64,000 bases of DNA from assembly GCA_903916735.1 (NCBI GenBank), contig CAIWXX010000010.1, positions 1 through 64,000 on the forward strand, given 5' to 3'. This DNA comes from an uncultured Acidobacteriota bacterium (GTDB lineage Bacteria; Acidobacteriota; CAIWXX01). The position numbers and the translations under genes were made by a program. Shown here piece by piece: positions 26,784 to 37,240 of this stretch. Within the stretch, counting starts at the first letter, position 1. Every line of letters begins with the position of its first letter. The notes under the pieces were generated by a model. It did not search any database, was not told where the DNA came from, and was given only the letters and a program-made list of their open reading frames with translations.

Positions 26784-27188
26784 ATGGTGCAGCGCGTTTT
26801 CAAAGCCGTGTTGGTATGTGCATGTTTAGTTTGCGTCATTCAGCCTGCTTGGGCAGGGGATCTCAATCAGTCAGCGAACGTGAACAAAAAGAAAGCATAC
26901 TGGGGAGTACTAGACACTCAGTGTTGTGGCGGTGGGCAGCATTTTGTCAATGTTAAGATTAAGAATGTGACCCTCCAAGGATGGGTATTACCGAGCTGTC
27001 AGCCTATTCCTCAAATGGGCGTGCCGATTAATCCAGGCAGTTACAAAGCTAGGTATACAATTGCAGGCTCTTGTTCGTCACCGTCCAGCGGGAAAATGTC
27101 CGTCAATTTCAAAGGCGGCTACTCCTATATTTTTGAATGGAATGGCAGCGGCGCTCTTATATTGGTCAAGCAAAAAATTGCTCGTTAA
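26784..27188 (+). CDS. Secreted hypothetical protein, 134 aa
   Basis: The ATG at 26784 follows GGAGAAG and opens a signal peptide (MVQRVFKAVLVCACLVCV, cleavage after AWA). The mature protein has Cys residues in a CCGGG cluster, then two more (PSCQPIPQ and GSCSSP), suggesting disulfides. It is rich in Gly, Ser and Val with alternating strand pattern, ending in a sheet-like SYIFEWNG segment. I do not recognise the family. Confidence 0.7.
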   Translation: MVQRVFKAVLVCACLVCVIQPAWAGDLNQSANVNKKKAYWGVLDTQCCGGGQHFVNVKIKNVTLQGWVLPSCQPIPQMGVPINPGSYKARYTIAGSCSSPSSGKMSVNFKGGYSYIFEWNGSGALILVKQKIAR

Positions 27189-27585
27189 ACCGATCATTCC
27201 ATTGATGCGGCCGGACATACTGATGACCTGTCGGTGAATGGAACATAGTCACATGAGTGACAGCAGACAAAGACCATCAAATTGTTTGCTTCCATTGCCC
27301 GTCCCCGTAGGCGTTCCTAACACTTGCATTGGGCCCTCCAAATCGAGTCGGGAAAGGGGATTAGGTGCGAGTACTGGTTTCTCATTGCAAAATTGAGTGA
27401 GATAAGGCAGCAATTCGCGGATCAGAGAAATTTGGACTCGCATGGACTCATGGCGTATTATCTGAGAAGTGATTTCGTAAATCCTGTCGCGCCGGCTATT
27501 TTCGGGGTATATGAGCAACAATTATATTCCCGTTGGATTTGGGGTAAAATGGGTCATGGATGGCATTTTTGAAAAGGAGTCGTTT
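27189..27585. other. Intergenic; small shared repeat fragment, no gene
   Basis: No gene is supported. A 21-bp stretch at 27334-27354 (starting CCCTCCAAATCGAGTCGGG) recurs with one mismatch at 46167-46187 in the same orientation, suggesting a worn dispersed sequence. Confidence 0.45.
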
Positions 27586-28863
27586 ATGAAAATGAGATTC
27601 GCCCTGATGGTTTTCGCTTTCACAGCGGCATCTGGTATTCAGCATGCAGCAGCAACTCAGTCCAGAACAACATATTATTACCAATCCGGCGTTCTGATAT
27701 CATCGGACAGTGCGTTTAATGCCACCCTTCCCGACGGCTATTTCCTGACGGGCACCGTCACCAACTCGACAGGCACTCCGCTGAAAGGTGCTTATGTCGG
27801 TTCAATGATCAAAGGCCATGTTGCCAGCTCCTCAATCCGAACCGATTCCAGCGGCAAATTTTCTCTGCCGTTACCCTCCGGCAGCTACTCTCTGGATTTC
27901 GAACCGCCGGCATCCAGCGGCGTGAATCCAGCAACGTATTCGCGACTCATCAGCATGATGCGTGATGGTATTGCGGTGAGCGGCGACACGACGATCGGTT
28001 CCACAGCCCTGCAGAATGGTTTCATCCTGAGTGGTCATGTGAATCCTCCGGCCGGCAGCGGAACTGCCATTGCCTGGTCCAGCGCTCTTTTGGTGATTGC
28101 GACCTCTCCAAATAACCCGTCCAACTTCGCCAATTTCGGCTCTGGCCCTGATATGATGAAATACATCACGGCAGTTCCATCAGGTAAGTACAACCTCGTT
28201 CTGGTCCCTATTTTCGCCATTTCTTCCACAGGTCAGCCGATCCCCGCGGCAGCGGCACAGTCCAAAATAACGTTGACCAAAGACACCGTTAAAAACATCA
28301 CCGCTTCGAAGGGCTATCCACTGACAGGTTCCGTCTCCGATTCATCCGGTGCGAAACTGTCGGGATTGATTTATTTCTTTTCGAAGGGTCACGCCATTAG
28401 TCCGGAATTCCTGTTTCAATACCTGGTCGGCGTCGGCATGGTGACGAATGGAAAATATTCAACGTTTTTAATGCCTGGTGGCTATACAGCGGTATTCATC
28501 CCGGTCGCCGATAAAAATTACAAAGGAAGAGCTGTCCAAACGACATTCGACATCACCATGACGGCGGCGGCGAAGACATACAATTTCCCAGCGGCAAATG
28601 GCGTGATTGTCACAGGCAAGGTGACGGATGCTCGGAACAAAGCATCAAAGAGTGCGATAGTGGAGTTCAGTCAAGCCAGTGCTATCGATGCCGAACAAGC
28701 AGGCGGCGCGATCATACTCGTCAGCACAGCGACGGATGTCAAGGGTCAATACCGAGTCCTCCTGCCCGCAGGGACATATGATTTCACGGTTGAGCCACCG
28801 ACGAAAAATCCGACTCAGAGGAGCCACATTCATTTCCCGGCGGGATATCTTTTTCGACAATAA
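27586..28863 (+). CDS. Secreted protein with four carboxypeptidase-regulatory-like repeats
   Basis: 425 residues from the ATG at 27586 (AAGGAG 6 bp upstream). After a signal peptide ending near HAAA there are four beta-sandwich repeats of the CarboxypepD_reg type. Each opens with a glycine plus a GTVTNSTGTPLKGA-like, GHVNPPAG-, GSVSDSSGAKLSG- or GKVTDARNKASKS-like strand and closes with a P-x-G-x-Y turn (SGSYSLDFEPP, GGYTAVFIPV, AGTYDFTVEPP). Such domains form pre-albumin-like folds found in surface-exposed and adhesive proteins. The last repeat is followed by only a short tail. No transmembrane anchor or catalytic domain is present. Confidence 0.8.
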   Translation: MKMRFALMVFAFTAASGIQHAAATQSRTTYYYQSGVLISSDSAFNATLPDGYFLTGTVTNSTGTPLKGAYVGSMIKGHVASSSIRTDSSGKFSLPLPSGSYSLDFEPPASSGVNPATYSRLISMMRDGIAVSGDTTIGSTALQNGFILSGHVNPPAGSGTAIAWSSALLVIATSPNNPSNFANFGSGPDMMKYITAVPSGKYNLVLVPIFAISSTGQPIPAAAAQSKITLTKDTVKNITASKGYPLTGSVSDSSGAKLSGLIYFFSKGHAISPEFLFQYLVGVGMVTNGKYSTFLMPGGYTAVFIPVADKNYKGRAVQTTFDITMTAAAKTYNFPAANGVIVTGKVTDARNKASKSAIVEFSQASAIDAEQAGGAIILVSTATDVKGQYRVLLPAGTYDFTVEPPTKNPTQRSHIHFPAGYLFRQ

Positions 28864-29052
28864 GATATGATCGAACGAACAGCATAGCCGGTTGTCCGAC
28901 AATTTCTTTACGAGTAGGGCATCACGCGGCCGACAAAAAAATCCTGACGACTCAGATCAGTCTGTTCAGATATGACGACTCCTGAATTTCGGTGTGCCGT
29001 CTTCTATTTTATCTCGGACCTTGTGCGATTGCATCGTGATATCCCACGGAGA

Positions 29053-29086
29053 TAAAAAACGGGGGAACGCCGGAAGCGTTCCCCCG
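29053..29086 (-). terminator. Intrinsic terminator of gdhA
   Basis: On the minus strand a perfect 11-bp stem (CGGGGGAACGC / GCGTTCCCCCG, 5-nt loop) is followed by TTTTTT. It lies 28 bp after the gdhA stop, a textbook rho-independent terminator. Confidence 0.9.
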
Positions 29087-29114
29087 CAACAGGTTTCAGT
29101 AAAGGCCGTTCTTC

Positions 29115-30473
<1,359 letters not shown>

Positions 30474-30542
30474 TTATAGTGTGGGTTGTAAAATGACTGC
30501 AAACCACTGGGCCTGCAGCTCGTTACTCCAATTCTCAACATC

Positions 30543-30561
30543 AAAAAAGCGCGCCTGCGCA
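30543..30561 (-). terminator. Terminator-like hairpin in the gdhA leader
   Basis: On the minus strand GTGCG-CAGG-CGCGC is followed by TTTTTT, 82 bp before the gdhA ATG and about 145 bp after a candidate promoter. It could stop transcription early (attenuation). The stem is only five pairs, one of them G-U, so this is a hypothesis. Confidence 0.38.
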
Positions 30562-30711
30562 CATCGAAGAATGGACACGTGAGCTCAGGTCGGTTTTCGC
30601 GATATGACACTCCTCCTGCCAGGTCGACACGCGATCCCAGCGGTTTTGGAAAAATATCGTCACCACTGTTGTTACCGTTGTAGGCGCCCCTTCCGCCGAC
30701 TCACGGAGCCT

Positions 30712-30740
30712 TGTTTACCATAGGGTCATAGGCCTGTCAA
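30712..30740 (-). promoter_or_regulatory. Candidate gdhA promoter
   Basis: On the minus strand TTGACA (30740-30735) and TAAACA (30717-30712) are 17 bp apart. The -35 box is perfect and the -10 box weak. It would produce a leader of about 245 nt. Confidence 0.42.
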
Positions 30741-30810
30741 ACCTGAAGAGCGCTTTCTGGAGCCGGCCGGAACCACATCAGCGGCACTTTGTCAACTTGG
30801 TCATTTGAAC

Positions 30811-31022
30811 CCGAAATCCGCGGATAAGGAATGGCGGCAAGCCATCAGATAGTCTCGATAGACCCGGCATGACGGCTCGGCAGGAGCCTCGCCCTCCCAA
30901 ACCATCGATCAGGGGAATGCTGATTTACGGAGAGGAGGGCTCGGCATCCTCGCGAGGGCCGTGCCGCAGAGGCTCCGACGCCATTTTGTCGCAATAGGCG
31001 TGTGCTTACTCGCGGATAGGGG
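30811..31022 (+). repeat. Dispersed 212-bp repeat, copy 1
   Basis: This block starts CCGAAATCCGCGG and ends ACTCGCGGATAGGGG. It is about 95% identical to 41331-41541 in the same orientation. A GC-rich core (GGCTCGGCAGGAGCC ... GGAGGGCTCGGCATCC) can fold into an imperfect hairpin, and both ends carry CGCGGATA in direct orientation. It holds no gene. It resembles the palindromic dispersed repeats seen in several environmental phyla; a mobilising transposase is not in the window. Confidence 0.85.
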
Positions 31023-31195
31023 TTGAACCTGAATCCCGCAGTACTAAAACCGCCCAAGATAATATTCGATCCCGAAAAAAGATCGGAATTGGGGCATGGC
31101 GCCCATTCGAACTATCAATCGGGTCGCGGGCCTTCCACTGGAAAGCTGTTTGCTCTCCGTGTACAATCGCATCGTTTGAGCAAAGGAGGGCGATA

Positions 31196-31639
31196 ATGGA
31201 AATTGACATCGGTCGCAAGAATGTTGCGTTCGGGTGGATGTGGTTGGCGCTCAGCATGCTTTTTGGATTTTTCCTGCAAATCAAGATGCGTGATCCGAAC
31301 TGGGCCGGCAGCTATTTCGAATCCGCCAACTGGGTGAACCACGCGGCCATTGCCGCTTATTCCTTTCCACGCGCGCCCTGGAGGCTCGCCCATGCTCACT
31401 GGGGAGCGCTTTCCCTCGTCAACATTTTTTATGGAATGCTCATCGACAGGATCGGTATTTCGCCTTTCTGGAAACACTCAGGGAGCATCCTCTGTATCGT
31501 CGGAACGATCGTCTTCTCCGGCGGCCTCTTCGCGGTCGGGTTCAATCCCTCCTATTCAGCAATCGCCGTCGTCGGATTTGTGCTGGTTGGATTGTCCGTC
31601 ATGGTACAGCTCGCCGGTTGGCTGGCAACATTAAAATAG
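31196..31639 (+). CDS. Small integral membrane protein, 147 aa
   Basis: Four likely TM helices (about 11-29, 68-82, 95-115 and 122-142) follow a short hydrophilic start. A histidine pair in RLAHAHWGALSLVNIFYG at the start of the second helix stands out and is a possible metal or heme ligand, as in some small membrane redox proteins; this is conjecture. AAAGGAGGG precedes the ATG at 31196. No family is recognised. It stands alone, 170 bp after a dispersed repeat. Confidence 0.75.
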   Translation: MEIDIGRKNVAFGWMWLALSMLFGFFLQIKMRDPNWAGSYFESANWVNHAAIAAYSFPRAPWRLAHAHWGALSLVNIFYGMLIDRIGISPFWKHSGSILCIVGTIVFSGGLFAVGFNPSYSAIAVVGFVLVGLSVMVQLAGWLATLK

Positions 31640-31739
31640 CACAGGCCGTCGCTTTCTTCTGGTGCACGGATACCCTGTTTGATCGGAAAAGCCGCCAAAG
31701 TGAGAATCGGCGGAGATTTTCCGCGGACTCGCGACGCGG

Positions 31740-32363
31740 CTATTGAGCATAGCGTTCTCGGAAGAGCGTTATGTTCTGAGCCAGCGTGGCGATCTCAGCT
31801 GCGTCACGCGTGAAATCCACTTTCATATTCGATCCGTTGAAGGTGATCTGAGAGCGGCTAAAGAGATCGGCATCGGCAATTTCACCGGCGAAGAATCGAC
31901 GCAGTTCGGCGGTGGTGAAAAAATAGGTGATGACCTCATTGCCTCCGGGTCGAGTCAGCGGCATGCGGCTGTCGGTGGATGATGTCCGAATCTGGATCTT
32001 GACTCCATCCACTTGCTGGATCGAGCCACCGAGCTTCCAGAAAATTTGAGCCACCGGTTTGGCGACCGCTACCCATAACGCACCGGCCCGCACCGAATCC
32101 CGTTGCCGAAGTGGATCAAACACATAAGGAAGTGTGCCGGTAAAGGAGTAATAGGCTAACCCCTTATTTTCTTCAAAGTTGGAATACACCTCCGGAAGTC
32201 CTGATCCGAAAAGTCGCATCGCAGACGCTTCCTGTGCTACGCGCGTGACGACATCCTTGTAGTTGGATTTCAGGTAGGCGACACGCTCTCGAAGGTCCTC
32301 CGCCGCGGCTAGAATCGAAGTGGAAACGACCATCACACAGAGAACGAGTGGCAGCCTTTTCAT
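31740..32363 (-). CDS. Secreted hypothetical protein, 207 aa
   Basis: The ATG at 32363 has GGGAGGGAAAG upstream and opens a signal peptide (MKRLPLVLCVMVVSTSILA, cleavage near AAA). The mature part begins with a helix (ERVAYLKSNYKDVVTRVAQEA) and then an alpha/beta stretch with VYSNFEENKGLAYYSFTG. I do not recognise a domain. It is divergent from a truncated oxidoreductase gene. Confidence 0.72.
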   Translation of the reverse strand: MKRLPLVLCVMVVSTSILAAAEDLRERVAYLKSNYKDVVTRVAQEASAMRLFGSGLPEVYSNFEENKGLAYYSFTGTLPYVFDPLRQRDSVRAGALWVAVAKPVAQIFWKLGGSIQQVDGVKIQIRTSSTDSRMPLTRPGGNEVITYFFTTAELRRFFAGEIADADLFSRSQITFNGSNMKVDFTRDAAEIATLAQNITLFRERYAQ

Positions 32364-32555
32364 TTCTTTCCCTCCCATAATTTAACAATATACCCTGGAA
32401 TAGCCTCAGTGCCAGTGGGATCGGTTGATTTGGTCAATTGGTTTCCAGTTGAGCTTAATCTGTTCTGAGCTGATCTTCATTGCGAGAAGGCTTAAAAGAT
32501 GGGTGACAAAATTGCGGGTTACTGGAAGGCCTCTGGATTCGTTACAATAGCATGC

Positions 32556-33050
32556 ATGGAAGAGCGGGATATTCTGATCATCGGCGCCGGCCCGGCGGGC
32601 TTGAGTACGGCATTCCATCTCTGCGCGATAAATCCCTCCTATAGCGAACGTCTTTTCGTCATTGACAAGCAGATTGGGACGCGAAGCAAAGTATGTTGCG
32701 CCGCGCTCGGGGTTGACCCATTGCCTAGGGGCGAGGGCATCTCAGAAGCGCTCCTTGGGAGCAAGCTCGCTGCCTCGGAAATTAACGATGGATTCCGGCG
32801 CGACGATGTGCGGTTTACAGGGTATCGCCATCGCATCCTCACTTCCGAACTTGGTTCATCACTCCGCACCACTCAACTCCTCGCCCGCCTCTTTTACAGC
32901 CGTATGAATATGTTCTGGATGAATATGATTCTTGAGAGCCGGACGCTGCGTCGATACATTGAGGAAAAACGTCCGGTCTATCCGGCTTTTTACCGTGACA
33001 AACGCGATCTGCTGGATGCGCTTATCCGGTATGCACTGTTTCGAGGATGA
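32556..33050 (+). pseudogene. Geranylgeranyl-reductase-type FAD oxidoreductase, internally deleted
   Basis: 165 residues in an uninterrupted frame. The start is a good FAD dinucleotide-binding fold (DILIIGAGPAGLSTAFHL), followed by a Cys pair (RSKVCCAALG) resembling the substrate side of the GG-reductase family. The protein then jumps to what looks like the family's C-terminal helices (LLARLFYSRMNMFWMN ... KRDLLDALIRYA). Normal members have 350-400 residues, so about 200 internal residues have gone. The frame stays open, which suggests a recent deletion; the short protein could bind FAD but is unlikely to be an enzyme. No ribosome binding site is evident before the ATG. Confidence 0.6.
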
Positions 33051-33095
33051 GACGCCATTGATGGCGCGTGGTCTTGAACAGATCTGGAGAATGTA

Positions 33096-33824
33096 ATGCA
33101 CGAACCTCATTTTTATATCGATGATGCCGGCGAATCCGGCGGGGAATTGACACTCGTCGGTGAAAATCTCCATCATTTGCGTCATGTCCTCTGCCTTCGG
33201 CCCGGCGAAAATGTCGTCCTTTTTGATCGCGACGGCCGGCGTGCTCTGTGCGAAATCAAGGAAGTCCTCAAGACTCATGCCTCACTTCAGGTGAAAGATC
33301 GATTTTGTGTTGACCCGCCGCCGCTCGCTCTTCAGATCGGCATGGCATTTCTTCAACCCCACAAAGTCGATCTCACCATTCAGAAATGCGCAGAATGGGC
33401 GGCGGCCTCTTTGACACCCCTGATCACACGCCGTTCGCGAGCGTTCGCCGGTGATAAGAGGCCTCGCTGGCAGAAAATCGCCGTCGATGCGGCATGCCAG
33501 TCTGAATCGCCGATTGTGCTTGAGGTGAAAGAACCCATGCCTCTGGCGCAATTCATCGGCACATCTCCCGAAGGACGTAGGCTTATTTTGGACGAGGAAG
33601 AGGGTGGAGCTCCTCTTCGTACTATTCTAGAATCGTCGCCTCCCACCACAGCCACAATCCTCATCGGTCCCGAAGGCGGGTGGGAAAGATCGGAAGTCGA
33701 ACAGGCTCAAAAAACCGGCTTCGAACGTGCCAGCCTGGGGAGGAGGAACTTCCGTTCCGAGACCGCTGTGATTTCAGCGGTCACTCTCATCATGCACTAT
33801 TGGGGCATGGCCTGGAAGAAATAA
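33096..33824 (+). CDS. rsmE: 16S rRNA m3U1498 methyltransferase
   Basis: 242 residues, normal for RsmE, which methylates U1498 of 16S rRNA. The N-terminal PUA-like part includes NLHHLRHVLCLRPGENVVLFD, and the C-terminal SPOUT knot carries LIGPEGGWERSEVEQA and the final SLGRRNFRSETAV (usually LG-x-x-ILR-x-ETA) that binds SAM. GGAGA precedes the ATG at 33096. The knot domain is intact. It is separated from its downstream convergent neighbour by a hairpin. Confidence 0.94.
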   Translation: MHEPHFYIDDAGESGGELTLVGENLHHLRHVLCLRPGENVVLFDRDGRRALCEIKEVLKTHASLQVKDRFCVDPPPLALQIGMAFLQPHKVDLTIQKCAEWAAASLTPLITRRSRAFAGDKRPRWQKIAVDAACQSESPIVLEVKEPMPLAQFIGTSPEGRRLILDEEEGGAPLRTILESSPPTTATILIGPEGGWERSEVEQAQKTGFERASLGRRNFRSETAVISAVTLIMHYWGMAWKK

Positions 33825-33875
33825 GAAGGATCGGATTTCATGCGATGCAACATTGGCCGACCTCACCACAGTGAC

Positions 33876-33898
33876 GATGAAAAGCGACGCTTTTCATC
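33876..33898. terminator. Hairpin between convergent genes
   Basis: GATGAAAAG-CGACG-CTTTTCATC is a 9-bp perfect stem 52 bp after rsmE and overlapping the stop codon of the convergent gene. No U-tract follows on either strand, so terminator function is only possible. Confidence 0.4.
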
Positions 33899-35549
33899 AA
33901 AGTGAATTTGCTTGCGACTGCAGCTTCATACGACGAGGTGATGGTAGCGGTATCGAGGAGGAAACTCGAGCCGCGAATCCCGCCCGGCGCCAATGCATGA
34001 CCTCGCCGGATCGGACTCGCCGATAAACCGTCAGGTTACTCAATCGCAGCACCTGTTTGAACCTCCTGAGAAAACGGGGATTTTGCACCGCGGCTTGCGC
34101 CAGCGGGTCACCGTCCTCGGCGACGATCCAGCCTACGATTTTATCAGGGCGTGCCAGAGCTTGATCCCACGTTCCATAAATTCCCTCATGAACCACATTA
34201 TGAAGGGGTAGTCCCCAATCGTGCAGGAAAGGGGAAATCCATCCCATAGAGGCCAGAACAAGCTGGCTATCATAGTTCTTTTCAAAGTAGTGAATGGCCT
34301 GCTCCCTCTCCTTAATCTCCGGCATGTGGTAGCGCGCCTCATCCAGCATTGCATGACGGTTGGCACGGGGAAATAGCACGTTGATCATGATGAGACAGGC
34401 CAGGGCGATTTTGGCCCACCGTTTTGCGGGCCACCAAACAACGGCGAACAGAGCAACGGCGGGCAGGAGTACAATACTATACCGGACGCGAAAAGGGTGA
34501 CCATCGAAATAGGCCATGGCGAACAAAGGTATGGGATGAAGAAGGGCATAAGCCATCAGAAAAGGCCGGCGGAATCGCCGATGAATAAGAAAAATGAGGA
34601 AGCCGAGTATCGCCGTGTCGAAGGCCGGCTTTCCTGCGATGTCCCGCGTGCATTGTAGAAAAATCAGGAAACTCTTCAATGCCTGGCCTTTGGAGTAAGG
34701 ATCGAGAGGCCGTTCATCCTTTTGAGGCGGCAGGAATTCACCAGTGACAAAGGTGCAATATGCCTGGAAAGCGAAGATCCCCGCGAGAGAAATCAGAAGA
34801 AATGCCGCAATATATTTGCGTTTCACCTTCCAGCGAGCCTTTGCCTGAAGAAGCCCGATCAGTAAAAGAATATTCATGCCGGCGCAGAGCGACCAGCCAT
34901 CATGCCGAACAAGGGTTGACAGTGCCACGAGTATGCTCGCTGCCAGAAGATCGCGCGTTTCTTCGGTATACAGAAACCGTGTCAGATAATAGATGCCTCC
35001 AATTGAAAGCGCCAGATAAAGAGACTCGGTGAGTGGGGTCGACTGCACGTAGAGGATGGAGGAGTTCGTGGCGAAGATCAACACGGCCGCGACGGAAAGG
35101 GCATGGTCGGTCCGCAGAAGATAGACAAGCCGGTAAAGAAAATACCCGGATACCGCAAAACAGATGACGGAGATCAATGATGCCGCTATGCCATTGTGAT
35201 AGAGAGTCCTGCTGAGGACCGCCGGGATATCAATCAGTGCGGGAAGGGGAAGCCAGTACATACCCATCTGATCGATCCCCGGACTGAGGTTATCAAAAAT
35301 GCGCCGCGCAACCAGAAGCCGGGCCTTGGCATCGTAATGGATCAGCGTCAGGCCCTGAGAATAATAGTAGATGAAAAAAGCAGCGCCCCAGAGCCCGATG
35401 ACCATGGCTGTCAATACGGGGACGGCTCTCAGCAACCAATCGCGGAAGGAGTCATGTGAATGGGTTTCAGAATTCAGTGATCCTTCCGTATTCCTCTCCC
35501 CTATCGCTTCCGCTCGTGTATGCCCTGATCTCTGATCTGCCAATTCCAT
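33897..35549 (-). CDS. GT-C membrane glycosyltransferase (GT39/ArnT-like)
   Basis: 550 residues with about 11-12 TM helices. The first periplasmic loop holds IHYDAKARLLVARRIFDNLSPGIDQMG, with the acidic residue and basic cluster typical of GT-C enzymes that use lipid-linked sugars (dolichyl- or undecaprenyl-phosphate sugars). The C-terminal third is a soluble periplasmic part. Such enzymes glycosylate envelope lipids or proteins. The ATG at 35549 has no strong ribosome binding site; a start is also possible a few codons on. The first 35 residues are hydrophilic. It is not in an operon with der. Confidence 0.8.
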   Translation of the reverse strand: MELADQRSGHTRAEAIGERNTEGSLNSETHSHDSFRDWLLRAVPVLTAMVIGLWGAAFFIYYYSQGLTLIHYDAKARLLVARRIFDNLSPGIDQMGMYWLPLPALIDIPAVLSRTLYHNGIAASLISVICFAVSGYFLYRLVYLLRTDHALSVAAVLIFATNSSILYVQSTPLTESLYLALSIGGIYYLTRFLYTEETRDLLAASILVALSTLVRHDGWSLCAGMNILLLIGLLQAKARWKVKRKYIAAFLLISLAGIFAFQAYCTFVTGEFLPPQKDERPLDPYSKGQALKSFLIFLQCTRDIAGKPAFDTAILGFLIFLIHRRFRRPFLMAYALLHPIPLFAMAYFDGHPFRVRYSIVLLPAVALFAVVWWPAKRWAKIALACLIMINVLFPRANRHAMLDEARYHMPEIKEREQAIHYFEKNYDSQLVLASMGWISPFLHDWGLPLHNVVHEGIYGTWDQALARPDKIVGWIVAEDGDPLAQAAVQNPRFLRRFKQVLRLSNLTVYRRVRSGEVMHWRRAGFAARVSSSIPLPSPRRMKLQSQANSL

Positions 35550-35750
35550 AGCAAAGTCAAGCAGTATACATCAAGACCCACGACGGCGGCAAAGTTTGCG
35601 TAGAGGGGCCTGTCAGAAAATCGTACTTCAAATATCCAGCGCACCGAATGGAACCACAGATGAACTCAGATGAAAATAAATTCCCGATTTTTTTGCTACC
35701 GATCTGCGGGGGAATCAACCATCGGCCGGATCCATCAGCCTTGCCGTCAG

Positions 35751-37064
35751 TCAGACTCTTTTGTCGCGTCCTGACTTCAACTGAATCCTGATCGGTGAGT
35801 GCTTCAATCCAAATTCTCCGCGGATGTGCGTAGCAAGCATTTTTTCATAAGAGGGGAGAAATCGAGTCTGGCGGGTCGTGAACAGTCGAATCGTCACCGG
35901 AAGGCGGCTGATCTGGACACCGTATTTAATCGGAGCCCTGATTCCATCCTGAAATATCGGCGATCGAGATTCGAAAAATTCTTCCAGGAATTTATTAAGA
36001 TCCGACGTGGAGATTGTGGTCCGGCCTTCTGCGATCGTCTCTTCAACGGCGGGCAGCACCCGTTCGGTTCCCCGGCCGGCTAATGCGGAGATGAAAAGAA
36101 TACGGGCCCATTGCAGCTCATTCAGCTCCTCGCGCAATTTTTTCGTCGCTCTGTGTGGATCGTATTGAGTGGCAAGATCGAGTTTGTTGACAAGGACAAC
36201 TGTGGATTTAGCGGAGGATGCGATTTCGGTGGCGAGGAAGCGATCCTGAGCGCCGACCCCGGCCTCGCCGTCGAGAAGCAGGATTGCACAATCGGCTTGT
36301 TGGATGGTCCGGCGTGCAGCCAGGACAGCGAAGATTTCTTGCGAATCGTCGATACGCGCCTTACGCCGGATTCCGGCCGTGTCGAGTATTCGGAAAAGGG
36401 TTCCGCCGGAGACCACTTCTGCATCAACGCAATCACGTGTTGTCCCTGGAATTTCACTGACCGATGCGCGTTCATATCCGACCAGCCTGTTCAGGAGCGT
36501 CGATTTGCCGGCGTTGGGCTTACCGACGATGGTGAGCGCCAAGGCGTTCGAGTTGACGGCCTCGGATGCGTCATCTCCGGGAAGAAGAGCAAGAATCTGA
36601 TCGAGCAGATCGTCGATGCAACGCCCGTGTTCGGCCGATACCCCCACGGGGTTGATTCCCAGCCGGGTGAAATCGGCAAGGCGCATTTCGTGTTGCTCAG
36701 CGTCCACCTTGTTGACCGCAGCCAGAAAGGGCTTTTTCTTCCGGATGGCCCTTAGGAGCGATTCATCGCCGGGTCGTAATCCATCGGTTGCATCAAAGAG
36801 AATGAGCACGAGATCGGCTTCGGCCACGGCAAAATCCACCTGCCGCAGAATCGCGTGTTGCAGTGAGTCCTTGGCCTCGTCGACGCCACCCGTGTCGATC
36901 ACGATGAATTGGCGGCCTTCCCATTCAACAGTGCCATAGATCCGGTCGCGGGTCATTCCAGAGCGCCGGTGGACGAGGGCTCTCCTCTTCCGCGTCAAAC
37001 GGTTGAACAGGGTCGACTTGCCGCTGTTCGGCAAACCTACAATGGCGACTTTTCTCATCTCCAC
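35751..37064 (-). CDS. der: Ribosome biogenesis GTPase Der (EngA)
   Basis: 437 residues with the tandem GTPase domains unique to Der, needed for 50S assembly. The first P-loop is GLPNSGKST (residues 10-18) and the second GKPNAGKST (about 182). Both have G2/G3 blocks (DTGGVDE and DTAGIRRKARI) and the G4 NKVD/NKLD motifs. The C-terminal KH-like domain ends in the family's basic tail (IRIQLKSGRDKRV). The start could be GTG at 37064 or ATG at 37058; neither has a well-placed ribosome binding site. The gene is divergent from the selenoprotein gene. Confidence 0.95.
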   Translation of the reverse strand: MEMRKVAIVGLPNSGKSTLFNRLTRKRRALVHRRSGMTRDRIYGTVEWEGRQFIVIDTGGVDEAKDSLQHAILRQVDFAVAEADLVLILFDATDGLRPGDESLLRAIRKKKPFLAAVNKVDAEQHEMRLADFTRLGINPVGVSAEHGRCIDDLLDQILALLPGDDASEAVNSNALALTIVGKPNAGKSTLLNRLVGYERASVSEIPGTTRDCVDAEVVSGGTLFRILDTAGIRRKARIDDSQEIFAVLAARRTIQQADCAILLLDGEAGVGAQDRFLATEIASSAKSTVVLVNKLDLATQYDPHRATKKLREELNELQWARILFISALAGRGTERVLPAVEETIAEGRTTISTSDLNKFLEEFFESRSPIFQDGIRAPIKYGVQISRLPVTIRLFTTRQTRFLPSYEKMLATHIRGEFGLKHSPIRIQLKSGRDKRV

Positions 37065-37240
37065 TGTAAGATATCACATGCGGGGCCGGTTTGATCCAGC
37101 TGCGTCCCTGGAATTCATTGGATTTCACCGATATGATCGCTTTTCTTCTGCAATTCGATTGCCCCGGGACAAGGAATTTACCTGGTCTCTTTACTGCCCA
37201 TAGCTGAAGCTGTAGAATTTCCATTCAAGGAGTGCATATC

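Noticed and set aside
30600-30720. A known riboswitch class in the gdhA leader
   Set aside because: I compared it by eye with glycine, cobalamin, TPP, SAM, ZTP, c-di-GMP and c-di-AMP aptamer cores and found no convincing match.
30811-31060. Open frames within the dispersed repeats as genes
   Set aside because: Both copies give Arg/Gly/Ser-rich frames typical of GC-rich palindromes; no start site and no conservation at the protein level.
33876-33898. A bidirectional intrinsic terminator
   Set aside because: The stem is good but neither strand has a following U-tract; kept only as a low-confidence hairpin.
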